A stretch of DNA of 64,000 nt from Kutzneria buriramensis (GTDB lineage: Bacteria; Actinomycetota; Actinomycetes; Mycobacteriales; Pseudonocardiaceae), in the NCBI RefSeq assembly GCF_043575855.1, contig NZ_CP144375.1:806001-870000 (forward strand). The letters run 5' to 3'. A model generated the notes under the pieces. That model saw only the letters and a list, made by a program, of their open reading frames with translations, ran no database searches and was not told where the DNA came from. Made by a program: the position numbers and the translations under genes. This document shows, piece after piece, positions 40,131 through 48,594 of the stretch (positions within the stretch are counted from its first letter, which is position 1; each line of letters starts with the position of its first letter).

Positions 40131-42781
40131 CGCGGGCCCTCCCCGTCGGCATCGGGCCGCGGGTTCTCCCTCGCCGCCTGCGACAGCGCGTCGTCGATCA
40201 GCTGCGGCAGGGCCAGCACCGAGACGTCGCCGCCCTTCTCGACCTGGGCCGCGACCGCCGCGGTGAACCGCCCGATCGCGGCGGACAGCGCCAGGTTCAC
40301 CAGCCAGCCCTTGGTGGCGTCGCGGACGTAGGCGAGCACGAGGCGCTGCACGGTGGCCTCGCCGAGCCGCGTCACGAGCTCCTGGATGCCGGCCCGCAGG
40401 CCGGCACGGAGCTCGCCGCGGAACAGCGAGCCGATCGCCCGGCCGCCCTTCGGCAGCTCCGGCAGGAAAGCCAGCACCGCGCCGATCCACGCGCCCCACA
40501 GCTCGGCCTCGACCTGGGCCCGCGAGATGATGTCGTCGCCGCCGAGCAGCGACTCCTGGATGCCGCGGTGCTGGTAGGCCGTCCGCAGGTTCGACACCGC
40601 CTGGGCCGCGCCGATGAGGAAAGCCGTCACGGGGAAGAACACACCGAGCAGCGGCAGCCCGGCCAGGTTCACGAACTCCAGCAGGTTGGCCTTGCCGATC
40701 TCGTGCCTGGCCAACGCGTTCAGGCCGTCGAGGTAGATCTGCGTGTCGGCGAACATCGGGCGCAGCAGCTCGTCGGCCTTCGCGTAGATGCCGGAGAGCT
40801 CGGCGGCTGCACCCTTGCCGGCCGTGTCGTGGAACGTGGCCAGCCCGAACGCGATCTCACGGTCGCGGCGCACCTGCGGGGTGCGCTTGGCGTTCTCCGC
40901 CCTGATCTCGTCCAGCAGCCCCAGGAACTCCCGGTCGATCGCGGCGTTGGTGGCGGTCGCCAGCCCCGTCAGGCCGACGCTGTCCAGCTGCTGCGCCGCC
41001 CGTAGGCGCCGCACGACGTCGGGGATGTCGGTCAGCCGGGCCAGCAGCGGGTCGATCTCGAACGCCTCGGCGCGCATCGCCTCGATCGCCGCGTCCAGGT
41101 CCGCACGGGACCACCACACGCCGTGGCGGTCCTGGATCCGGTACGCCCCGGCCCGGAAAACCACCCCGTCCCCGGCGTCGAACTCGATGGTCGGGTCGAG
41201 GCGGGCGACGAGGTCGGACGCCGCCCGGTCCCAGCCCTGCGCGAGCCCGACGACGTAGGCCGCAGGGCGGTTGGCGCTCGCCCGGGCGTTGATCCGGTCC
41301 CGCAGGTCGGTCAGCTCGCCGAGGTCGGACAGCAGGATCAGCAGCGTCGCCCGGGTCACCTCCATGTACTGGGCCTGCTCGGTGATCCGGCGCTGGATCT
41401 CGGCCGCGCTGCTCTCCATCTTGGCCAGCAGCACGTCCTGGCAGGCCGCCACGAACATCGAGCCGATCACCCGCTGCCGCAGCGGGAAGTAGAGGTTCTG
41501 GAGGTGCGTGGCCCACTGGCCGGCGTTGCCGGCGAGCGGGCAGGACAGCCGCTTGGCGCGGTCGCGGTCGAGCATCGCCTTGCTGACCGCGAACATCAGG
41601 GCGTTGATCAGCCCGAGCGCGGTGGCGGCGTGCTTGAGCTGCGACTGCCGGGCCCAGGTGGCGTCCAGCTCGCCCAGCCCTTCGAGCTGGTCGCCGATCT
41701 GGGCCAACGTCGCCAGCACGAACGACGCGGCGAACCGCCCCGGGGCCACGTCCGCCTCGAAGGCGATCTGCTCGATCAGGTCGCTGAAAACCGAGTACTC
41801 GTCGGCGTCCCAGTCCTCCAGCGCGAGTTCGTGCAGGAACGGGGAACCGGCATCGGGAATCGGGTCGACCAGGCTCTGCGTGAGCGGCGGGCAGTCGCCG
41901 TAGCCGCGGGTGCGCAGCTGCTCGACCGGGATCTCCTCGGTCAGCATGGCCACCGGCACTGTGCCGCGGGTCAGGTCGTGCGGGCTTCGCAGCCACGTCA
42001 CCGCCGCGCCCCGGTAGGTGAACTCGTAGACGAGCACGGGCCGGGTCCACGGGTACCGGGCGGCGAGCTCGGCGGCCTTGGCCGCCAACCGTTTGTCCGG
42101 CGCGTGGCTGGATCCACCGCGCAGGTACCCCAGGATCAGACCGGTCAACACCCGGCGCTGGGCGGCCGCGGTGGCGGCGGTGTCCACGAAACGCAGCCCG
42201 TCGGCGCGGTGCCCGAAGCCGGCCACGGCCTCGGCCGGCCCAGCCCCCGGCGGCAGGTGGAACTCCCGCAGCGACCCGAGCGACTGCACGCCCCACGACT
42301 CGCCGCCCGGCCCCTGCTCGACCAGCCACTGCCAGGCCTCGCCGCCCCCGTTTCGGGCGATGGCAAGGAACTTCGCCGGCGGGGCGCCGCCGTACCAGGC
42401 CAGCGCGGCCAGCTCCAGCTCGTCGTCGGTGGTGAACGTCCGCAGGCTGATGGCGGTGGTGATCGGCGTGACGGTGTAGGCCGGCGGGGCCTGGGGACCG
42501 GCGAGCGCCTGCGCCGCCGCGGTTCCGACGGCGCTGTGCACGCCGGCCGTGAGCTGATCCGCCAACCATTGCGGCGCCTGGTCGCCGGTGAACCGCACGC
42601 TGACGTCCGGGCCCTCCGCGGGCCAGGACGAGCCGGCGACCGCTGACACGTCTCCGGCCCGTCGCAGGGCGCGCGTGGTGGCCTTCTGCGTCGCCGCGCC
42701 CACCAACTCCACCAGCGCGGGATGCGGCTGGTCGCCGTCGAGCTCGAGCCGGATCCGCACCGGCACCTGCACGGTCGTCAC
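40127..42781 (-). CDS. Very large tail-operon protein with hydrophobic segments (tape measure or effector candidate)
   Basis: 884 residues from GTG 42781 (GTGA overlap). The first 130 residues are beta-rich; the middle is helical with WWSRADLDAAIEAM and similar text. Residues 703-729 form a long hydrophobic segment (NLAGLPLLGVFFPVTAFLIG), with a second near 762-776 (WGAWIGAVLAFLPEL). Gene order after tube and before baseplate is where tape measure proteins are encoded, and hydrophobic segments occur in those. It could equally be a pore-forming cargo. No family recognised. Confidence 0.5.
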   Translation of the reverse strand: MTTVQVPVRIRLELDGDQPHPALVELVGAATQKATTRALRRAGDVSAVAGSSWPAEGPDVSVRFTGDQAPQWLADQLTAGVHSAVGTAAAQALAGPQAPPAYTVTPITTAISLRTFTTDDELELAALAWYGGAPPAKFLAIARNGGGEAWQWLVEQGPGGESWGVQSLGSLREFHLPPGAGPAEAVAGFGHRADGLRFVDTAATAAAQRRVLTGLILGYLRGGSSHAPDKRLAAKAAELAARYPWTRPVLVYEFTYRGAAVTWLRSPHDLTRGTVPVAMLTEEIPVEQLRTRGYGDCPPLTQSLVDPIPDAGSPFLHELALEDWDADEYSVFSDLIEQIAFEADVAPGRFAASFVLATLAQIGDQLEGLGELDATWARQSQLKHAATALGLINALMFAVSKAMLDRDRAKRLSCPLAGNAGQWATHLQNLYFPLRQRVIGSMFVAACQDVLLAKMESSAAEIQRRITEQAQYMEVTRATLLILLSDLGELTDLRDRINARASANRPAAYVVGLAQGWDRAASDLVARLDPTIEFDAGDGVVFRAGAYRIQDRHGVWWSRADLDAAIEAMRAEAFEIDPLLARLTDIPDVVRRLRAAQQLDSVGLTGLATATNAAIDREFLGLLDEIRAENAKRTPQVRRDREIAFGLATFHDTAGKGAAAELSGIYAKADELLRPMFADTQIYLDGLNALARHEIGKANLLEFVNLAGLPLLGVFFPVTAFLIGAAQAVSNLRTAYQHRGIQESLLGGDDIISRAQVEAELWGAWIGAVLAFLPELPKGGRAIGSLFRGELRAGLRAGIQELVTRLGEATVQRLVLAYVRDATKGWLVNLALSAAIGRFTAAVAAQVEKGGDVSVLALPQLIDDALSQAARENPRPDADGEGPR

Positions 42782-42984
42782 GCCAGCCCCTCCAACGCCG
42801 CGGTCAGCCGATCCAGCGCCTCGCTGACCAGCTGCTCCCGGTCGAACGGGGCCACCAGCCGCACCTCGATCTCCACCGGGAACCGCAGCACCAGCCCGTC
42901 CGCGTCGGCCACGTCGGGCGGGCCGTCCAGCGGCGGCGGGACGAGCACGCCGCTGCCGTCGTCGAGAGCCGAGTCGTCGGACAT
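42778..42984 (-). CDS. Small acidic tail-operon protein
   Basis: 68 residues from ATG 42984, which follows AGAGGGGA. The N-terminal 30 residues are Asp/Pro-rich (DDSALDDGSGVLVPPPLDGPPD) and the end is amphipathic (FDREQLVSEALDRLTAALEGLA). Its start aligns with a good ribosome site, and its stop overlaps the start of the 884-residue gene. In phage tails a short gene in this place often encodes a tail chaperone; that is inference. Confidence 0.65.
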   Translation of the reverse strand: MSDDSALDDGSGVLVPPPLDGPPDVADADGLVLRFPVEIEVRLVAPFDREQLVSEALDRLTAALEGLA

Positions 42985-43000
42985 GGGAGTTCCCCTCTGG

Positions 43001-43462
43001 TCAGCCGATCGCCTGCGGCGGCCCGGACGTCTTGGCGCCGTGGCTGTCGGTGGCGTCGACCTGCATGGAGAAGCCGGAGAACGTCGCCTGCGGCGCACCC
43101 GTCACGGTGGCGGCCGTCGGCGAGGCGCTGGTGAGCACGCAGCGCCGCAGCACGATCGTCGAGAACGACCAGTCGTTGCCGGTCTTCTCCTGCAACGAGA
43201 TGCTGAACTCGGTGCCGTTCAACGCCAGCGCGGTCAGCTGGGCGCTGGCCGGCCCGATCGCGTTCACCGTCATGGAGAACGTCAGCGAGTAGGGCTGCAC
43301 CACCACGCCGACGTGCGTGCGTTCGATGCTGTGCAGCGGCTCCGCGGTGGTGGCGAAGGTCGGGGTGAACGACTGGATCGGCGAGATCTCGTGATCGACG
43401 CCCTTGTCGTCGGTGTAGTGCACCGTCAGCCGGGTGTTCCAGCTGGTCTCGGGATTCGTCAT
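43001..43462 (-). CDS. Tail tube protein
   Basis: 153 residues, ATG 43462 preceded by AGGAGCC. The protein is almost all beta structure with a single helix near residue 75 (AQLTALALNGTEFSI), as in the tube fold shared by gp19, Hcp and eCIS inner-tube proteins. It lies 12 bp after the sheath gene, the standard order. Stacked hexamers of it would form the conduit inside the sheath. Only one tube gene was found here, whereas Afp/PVC clusters have two or more. Confidence 0.75.
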   Translation of the reverse strand: MTNPETSWNTRLTVHYTDDKGVDHEISPIQSFTPTFATTAEPLHSIERTHVGVVVQPYSLTFSMTVNAIGPASAQLTALALNGTEFSISLQEKTGNDWSFSTIVLRRCVLTSASPTAATVTGAPQATFSGFSMQVDATDSHGAKTSGPPQAIG

Positions 43463-43474
43463 CGTGGCTCCTGC

Positions 43475-44671
43475 TCAGAACTGGGGGGCGAGCGTCACGT
43501 TGAGCCGGTGCACGGCCGGCCCGTAGGTGACGCTGATGAGGACGGAGACCTGCCGGTTCTGGCGGGCGGTCACGACCTGGGCCTGGTCGGTGGCGCTGCG
43601 GGCGCTGTCCGGCAGGGTCAGGATCGACAGCAGTGGGATGTTCACCGAGAAGGCGTCGATCACGCCGCCGAGCAGCAGCGGGCCGAGGATGCTCTCCACC
43701 CGCACCCGCACGGTGGTCAGGCCGGCCTTGGTGATCCGCGCGTCGCCGACCGTGCCGATCAGCCCGGCGCGCAGCTGGAACTCGATCTGGTCGATGGCCC
43801 GGCGCTCGTCGACGTAGTTGAACGCGGGATCGGCCGAGAAGGCGCCGCCGTCGCCGAAGAACAGGCCGGAGCCCGGGATCAGCGCCGGGTCGATCAGCGG
43901 GATCGCGCCCGCGGCGGCCAGCGCGGTGACCTCCGCCGGCACGTACTGCTGGGTGACCGGGACGGTGAAGCCCCGCACCTGCTTGAGCACGACGCTGGTG
44001 CTGGGCGCGTAGCCGGCGATCGCCCCCATCGCCGCCGCGGCGGCGTCGGCCACCGGAGCCGGCGTGACCGCCGCGTTGGTGGTGGCGCCGCGGGCGGCGA
44101 TGAGGATCAGCCGGCCGGTCGGGCTCTTGAGCGAGCCGTAGCTGGTCGTGGCCAGCACGTCGGTGACGTACGTGGCGGTGCGGGGCAGGGTCGGGTCGAT
44201 CATCGCGACAGCCATCCGGCGGCTGCCGGCGGCCGACATGTTCTCCACGTGCTCGGTGAGCGCGTGCAGGCCGGTGGCCGCGGTGGCGCCGGCGGTGGCC
44301 GCGCCGATCGACGTCTCGTTGGCCAGGCAGACGAACGTGACGTCGTCGGCGGCCTCCAGGCCGGTCAGCGCGGCGGCGTAGTTGCCGGCCGTCGGCGTGC
44401 GGACGCCGTAGATCTTGCTCGGCTGCGGGTCCTGCTGGAGCACCAGGTCGAGGCTGCTGCTCAGCGCGGTGGCCGCCTTCGCCTTGCCGAACAGGTTGAT
44501 GGCGTCGTCGTGGCTGGTCACCACGAGCGGCGTCGAGGGCGGGGCGGTGGCGCCGTCGGCGTTGCCGACGACCGCGACGACCCCCGGCGCGCGCTGCGCG
44601 GTCGGGATCAGCGCGCTGGCGTCGACGGTGACGTTGACGAAGGGGAAGGCGGGTTGGACGAGAGATGTCAT
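43475..44671 (-). CDS. Contractile tail sheath protein
   Basis: 398 residues, ATG 44671 after GGAGACC. Sheath signatures: an N-terminal start with VNVTVDASALIPTAQRAPGVVAVVG, a middle part with WFGDGG-like GSGLFFGDGGAFSADPAFNYVDERRAIDQIEFQLRAGL, and the typical final domain TTVRVRVESILGPLLLGGVI...DAFSVNIP with the C-terminal VTYGPAVHRLNVTLAPQF strand that joins neighbouring subunits. This establishes that the particle is contractile. Single sheath gene, about the size of the smallest eCIS sheaths. Confidence 0.88.
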   Translation of the reverse strand: MTSLVQPAFPFVNVTVDASALIPTAQRAPGVVAVVGNADGATAPPSTPLVVTSHDDAINLFGKAKAATALSSSLDLVLQQDPQPSKIYGVRTPTAGNYAAALTGLEAADDVTFVCLANETSIGAATAGATAATGLHALTEHVENMSAAGSRRMAVAMIDPTLPRTATYVTDVLATTSYGSLKSPTGRLILIAARGATTNAAVTPAPVADAAAAAMGAIAGYAPSTSVVLKQVRGFTVPVTQQYVPAEVTALAAAGAIPLIDPALIPGSGLFFGDGGAFSADPAFNYVDERRAIDQIEFQLRAGLIGTVGDARITKAGLTTVRVRVESILGPLLLGGVIDAFSVNIPLLSILTLPDSARSATDQAQVVTARQNRQVSVLISVTYGPAVHRLNVTLAPQF

Positions 44672-44720
44672 GCCGGTCTCCGGGCGTGGTGTTGGCGTGC
44701 GAGACGGGACTTGGTCGTCG

Positions 44721-45653
44721 TCACGGCAGATCCACCGTGACGACGGCGACGCCCTGGCCGGCGAGCCAGCTCCGGGCGGCGGTCAGCCGGGCGGCGCGCT
44801 GCTGGGCGGCGGTGCCGCTCGCCCCGCCCGGCCAGCCGGGATCGTCGAACAGGGACCCCGGCACGACCCAGCAGACCAGGCGGTCGTGCAGGCGTGCCGG
44901 GGCGCCGGCCGGGGCGGCCGCCGCGGGGTAGCGGGCCGCGCCCAGCCGGGCGGCCACGGTGCCCTGCAACAGCGTTCGCGGGCTCGTGGCCGCGTCGGCG
45001 ACCAGGAACGACACCACGACGGGCAGGGCCACCGGGGCCGGGGCCGGATCTTGTCCGGCCGGGCTCATCCGCAGGCCGGTGACGAGCGTTTCGCGGCCGC
45101 CGACCGCGCGACCGAGGACCCGGACGTCGGTGGAACCGGCGGCGAAGGCCGCCAGCACCCCGTCCAGTTCGGTGTCGGTCAGCGGCGGCGAGTCCACCGT
45201 GGCGGCCGCGCCGCGCAGCGCCGCCCGGACCTGGTCGGGCGTCGCGGTCGCCGGCAGTCCGGCCAGCGCGGCCGCGAACGCGGCGTCCAGGTCGGGCTCG
45301 GCGGTGCTGACGCCGACGATCGTGTCGGTGACGATCGCGGTGCGTACCACGATGCTGCCGGCCCAGACCGCGTCGGCGGCCGGCGGCGGCACCGCGCCGG
45401 TGTCCCAGCTGGCGGCCACCTCCCACGGGATCGGCTCGCCGGTGCGGCGGAACTGCGCCGTCGCGCTCACGTGCGAGCCGAGCGGCACCGCCAGGTCGAA
45501 CCGGTCGAAGACCGCCGTCGCGGGGGCCGTCGCCAGCGCCGGGTCGAGGTCGTAGGCGACGGTGGCGACGGCGAGCAGCGCGTCAGCCGTGAGCACGCCC
45601 GGTCGGGCCGACGGATCGGCCAGGCGCAACACGATCTGGCTGGCGGTGTCCAT
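44721..45653 (-). CDS. First gene of the tail-particle operon, unknown function
   Basis: 310 residues from ATG 45653, preceded by GGGGAGA. Composition is Ala/Val/Thr/Pro-rich and beta-prone, with alternating strands (IVLRLADPSARPG, VAYDLDPALATAPA, LVTGLRMSPAG, LVCWVVPGSLFDDPGW). No family recognised. Its place directly before the sheath gene would suit a cap, terminator or chaperone protein; in Afp/PVC the cap gene is at the other end. The gap to the LuxR gene upstream is 83 bp. Confidence 0.6.
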   Translation of the reverse strand: MDTASQIVLRLADPSARPGVLTADALLAVATVAYDLDPALATAPATAVFDRFDLAVPLGSHVSATAQFRRTGEPIPWEVAASWDTGAVPPPAADAVWAGSIVVRTAIVTDTIVGVSTAEPDLDAAFAAALAGLPATATPDQVRAALRGAAATVDSPPLTDTELDGVLAAFAAGSTDVRVLGRAVGGRETLVTGLRMSPAGQDPAPAPVALPVVVSFLVADAATSPRTLLQGTVAARLGAARYPAAAAPAGAPARLHDRLVCWVVPGSLFDDPGWPGGASGTAAQQRAARLTAARSWLAGQGVAVVTVDLP

Positions 45654-45736
45654 GTCTCTCCCCGTGCCGTTGGCGTTGCTGTTCCTCAACTCTGGCTGCC
45701 GGAGCCGGCCGGCCGCATCGGGTGGCTCCCTCGATC

Positions 45737-48427
45737 TCACGGTCCGATGTCGACGTGGTGTCCCTCGAACACGGCCCCTGCTCCCCCAAGGGTGTTGTCC
45801 AGGCGTGACAAGGCGTTCACCAGCTGTGTCCGAGAGTGCACGCGGAGCTTGCGGTACACCTGGGTGAGGTGGCCCTCGACCGTCTTTCGGGACAGGAACA
45901 GCGCCTCGGCCGTCTCGACGTTGTTGCGGCCCGCCGCCACCAGGCGTGCGATCTGGAGCTGTTGCGGGGTAAGCACTTCGACGGTCCTGTCGGGAGCGGT
46001 GACGTCGCGCTCGCCGGCGGCGGCCAGTTCGGTGGCGACGCGTTCGGCCCAGCCTTTTGCGCCGAGGCCTTCGAACAGGCGCAGCGCTTTGCGCAGCGAC
46101 GGCCGGGCGGCGGCGGGATGACGGGTTCGGCGGAGGACTTCGCCCTCGCACAACAGGATTCGGGCCAGTTCGAACGGGTTGTCGCAGGCCTGGCGGGCGG
46201 CGGCCAGCAGTTCCACGTCAGCGTCGAGCAGGCCCTTGCCGCGCAGCGCACCTCTCAGGGGACCGGCCAGCCGCAGCGTGGCCGCCCGTTCTTCCAGCCA
46301 GGACAACACCTCCGTCGCCCTCTTCCGATGTCCACATCGGACATTTGCCTCGGCGAGATCGGCGGCGAACGGCACGACGTTCGGGTTTCCCACGCCACCC
46401 TCGAGGGCCTGCGCCCACGCGGCCTCCAGCGGCTCCAGCGCGGCTGCCGGTTCGCCGGCGCCGAGCGCCGCCAGCCCTTCGACCGCGGGTTCCAGCAGCA
46501 GGCGCAGGTCGATCCCGTACGGGCCGGCTTCCCGGCGGCTGCGGGCGATTCGTTCGCCGCACAGGGTGTCGTCGCCCCGAACGGCGTCGAGTCGCGCCAG
46601 CGCGATCAGTCCGAACGCGACGGTTCCATTGGACTCAGCGGCCTTCACGGCCTCCATGGCGTCGGCCTGTGCCGACATCCACCGGCCGGCGCGGAAGGCG
46701 AGGTCGCTGCGTACCGTCAACGCGACGGCCAGCAGCGACTGCGAACCGCCGCGCCGCAGGCGGTCGATCGCCGCGTTGACCGCCATCCGCGCCGCCTCCG
46801 GCCGTTCCGCCCACAGGTGCACGGTTGCCGCCTGCACCAACGACATCGTGTCGCCGGCGAGCTCGTCCACCGACGGCAACGCCGCCTCGCCGTCCGGCCA
46901 TGCCGCCTTGTCCGGCAGGCCGTGCAAAACGCGTGCCGCCGTGGCCTGCAACCGTGCCCGCGCGGGCAGCGGCGCGCCGCCGGCGAGCGACTCGGCCTCG
47001 CCGGCGGCTTCGCAGGCCAGTCGCCCCTGGCCCAGAACTGTTGCCGGCACCGTCGCCTCGCACAGCAGCACGGCCGCCGCCACAGGGTCGTGTCGTGCGA
47101 CCCTCGATGCCGCATCGGTGAGCGTGTCGTAGGCCTCCCGGTGTCGGCCGGCCACGGCCAGCGCACGTCCGGAGATCACCGTGGCGGCCGGCAGGAGACC
47201 GGGATCGGCCCGGATTGCGATGGCGTGCCGGCACCACGACACCGCCCGCTCGCCGGCCCCGTCCCGCATCGCTGACGCCGCCGCGGAGAGCAGCCGCTCC
47301 GCCTTTGCCGGCAAAGCCCCGGTGAGATCGGCCGCGCGGTGCATGAACCGGGCCGCCGCCTCATGATCGGCGCGTTCCCCCGCCCGCCGGGCGATCCCGG
47401 CGAGGCGTGTCGCCAACTCGTCATCCGGACCTGCGGTGACCATCGACTGGTACCACGCCTGCCGATCCGGCTCCGATGTAGCGGCCAGCGCGCGATGAAC
47501 CGCCCGCTTGGTCGCGGTCGGCGTCACCGCGGTCAGCGCCGCCCCCAGCAGCGGGTGCCGCAGTCGGAACTGGTCGCCGACGGTCACCAAGTCCAGCCTT
47601 TCGGCGGGATCCAGGTCGTGCAACGAAAGCTCCAGCTCGGCCAGCGTCGCATCGAGCGACGCCGGCTCCAGCGGCCCGGCCACGGCCAGCACCAACAGCG
47701 CCCGCCGCGTCGCCTCGGGCAGTTCCGCCAGCACGTCGTGCCACACCGTCCGCTTCGAGGCACCGGTCAGCATCTCCAGCAGTGCCAACGGGTTTCCGCC
47801 GGTCGCCTCGACAGCCGCCGCCACCTCGTGATCGTGCGCGGTCAACCCGTGCGACCGGGCCAGCCGGCGACTGTCCGCAACGTTCAAGCCGCGCAGCGCC
47901 ACCACGGGCAGCTCCGGCTCCGGGTCGGCGGGCATCTCGCGCAGCGCCATCACCAGCGCGATCCGCTCCCGCGCCAGCCGCCGCCCGACGTAGGCAAGCA
48001 GCAGCCGGGACTCCGGGTCGATCCACTGGAGATCGTCCACCAGCACCAGCAGCGGTCCCCGCTTGGCGGCCGCACCCAACACGTCCAGTGCCCCGGCGCA
48101 GACCGCCAGCACGTTCGGCGCCGGTCCGTCCGCGAGCGCCAGCGCCACCTCCAACGCCCGCCGCCGCGCTGGCGGCACCTGCGCGAAGTGCTCCCCCAGG
48201 CCGCCGAGCAGCTGCGCGGCGCCGGCGAACGGCAGCTCCGCCTCGGCCCGGCAGCCCCGCACCCACAGCACCCGGCACGACACCGTGTCCGCGAGGTGCC
48301 GCAACACAGTGGACCGCCCGATCCCCTCCTCCCCCAACAGAATCCGCGCCGACCCGCTGCCCGCCGACGCATCCGTCACGGCGCGCAGCAGCGCCGCTAC
48401 CTCCCGCGTCCGTCCCAACACAGCCAT
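45737..48427 (-). CDS. Large LuxR-family ATPase regulator (LAL type) upstream of the tail operon
   Basis: 896 residues from ATG 48427, preceded by GGAGGAGC; an earlier in-frame start at 48580 lies in the palindrome region. Layout: AAA-type NTP-binding domain, long helical (TPR-like) middle, C-terminal LuxR helix-turn-helix (LTPQQLQIARLVAAGRNNVETAEALFLSRKTVEGHLTQVYRKLRVHSRTQL). The Walker A is GEEGIGRST: the invariant Lys is Arg, confirmed by codon CGG. Walker B is intact (LLVLVDDLQWIDPES). It is cooriented with the particle operon and divergent from the lysozyme, with a 19-bp inverted repeat between, so it is the prime candidate for control of both. Confidence 0.88.
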   Translation of the reverse strand: MAVLGRTREVAALLRAVTDASAGSGSARILLGEEGIGRSTVLRHLADTVSCRVLWVRGCRAEAELPFAGAAQLLGGLGEHFAQVPPARRRALEVALALADGPAPNVLAVCAGALDVLGAAAKRGPLLVLVDDLQWIDPESRLLLAYVGRRLARERIALVMALREMPADPEPELPVVALRGLNVADSRRLARSHGLTAHDHEVAAAVEATGGNPLALLEMLTGASKRTVWHDVLAELPEATRRALLVLAVAGPLEPASLDATLAELELSLHDLDPAERLDLVTVGDQFRLRHPLLGAALTAVTPTATKRAVHRALAATSEPDRQAWYQSMVTAGPDDELATRLAGIARRAGERADHEAAARFMHRAADLTGALPAKAERLLSAAASAMRDGAGERAVSWCRHAIAIRADPGLLPAATVISGRALAVAGRHREAYDTLTDAASRVARHDPVAAAVLLCEATVPATVLGQGRLACEAAGEAESLAGGAPLPARARLQATAARVLHGLPDKAAWPDGEAALPSVDELAGDTMSLVQAATVHLWAERPEAARMAVNAAIDRLRRGGSQSLLAVALTVRSDLAFRAGRWMSAQADAMEAVKAAESNGTVAFGLIALARLDAVRGDDTLCGERIARSRREAGPYGIDLRLLLEPAVEGLAALGAGEPAAALEPLEAAWAQALEGGVGNPNVVPFAADLAEANVRCGHRKRATEVLSWLEERAATLRLAGPLRGALRGKGLLDADVELLAAARQACDNPFELARILLCEGEVLRRTRHPAAARPSLRKALRLFEGLGAKGWAERVATELAAAGERDVTAPDRTVEVLTPQQLQIARLVAAGRNNVETAEALFLSRKTVEGHLTQVYRKLRVHSRTQLVNALSRLDNTLGGAGAVFEGHHVDIGP

Positions 48428-48475
48428 GCCCCCGCTCCTCCCCCGCCCTCCTCCGGCGTGGACGGTCGCACGACC

Positions 48476-48548
48476 CGTCGACAATCCGTCGACAGCCAAC
48501 CCTCGCCGCGGTGCGTTTCTGACGAGCGTTGTCGACGGATTGTCGACG
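48476..48548. promoter_or_regulatory. Perfect 19-bp inverted repeat between the LuxR regulator and the lysozyme
   Basis: CGTCGACAATCCGTCGACA (48476-48494) recurs as its exact reverse complement at 48530-48548, with a 35-bp spacer. Each arm contains two GTCGAC hexamers 11 bp apart, so four half-sites lie in a 73-bp stretch, suggesting helically phased binding by two dimers. It sits in the only divergent promoter next to the tail-particle array. Confidence 0.85.
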
Positions 48549-48594
48549 CGCGTTGGCATGGTCGTCGCCGACGTCCGCAACAGGAGGGGAATCC

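Noticed and set aside
27381..48427. A prophage
   Set aside because: Tail genes are present but no capsid, portal, terminase, integrase, lysogeny control or attachment repeat was seen, and the array is flanked by ordinary chromosomal genes.
27381..48427. A type VI secretion system
   Set aside because: No TssJLM membrane complex, ClpV or paired TssB/TssC genes; a single phage-like sheath gene is present and the host appears Gram-positive.
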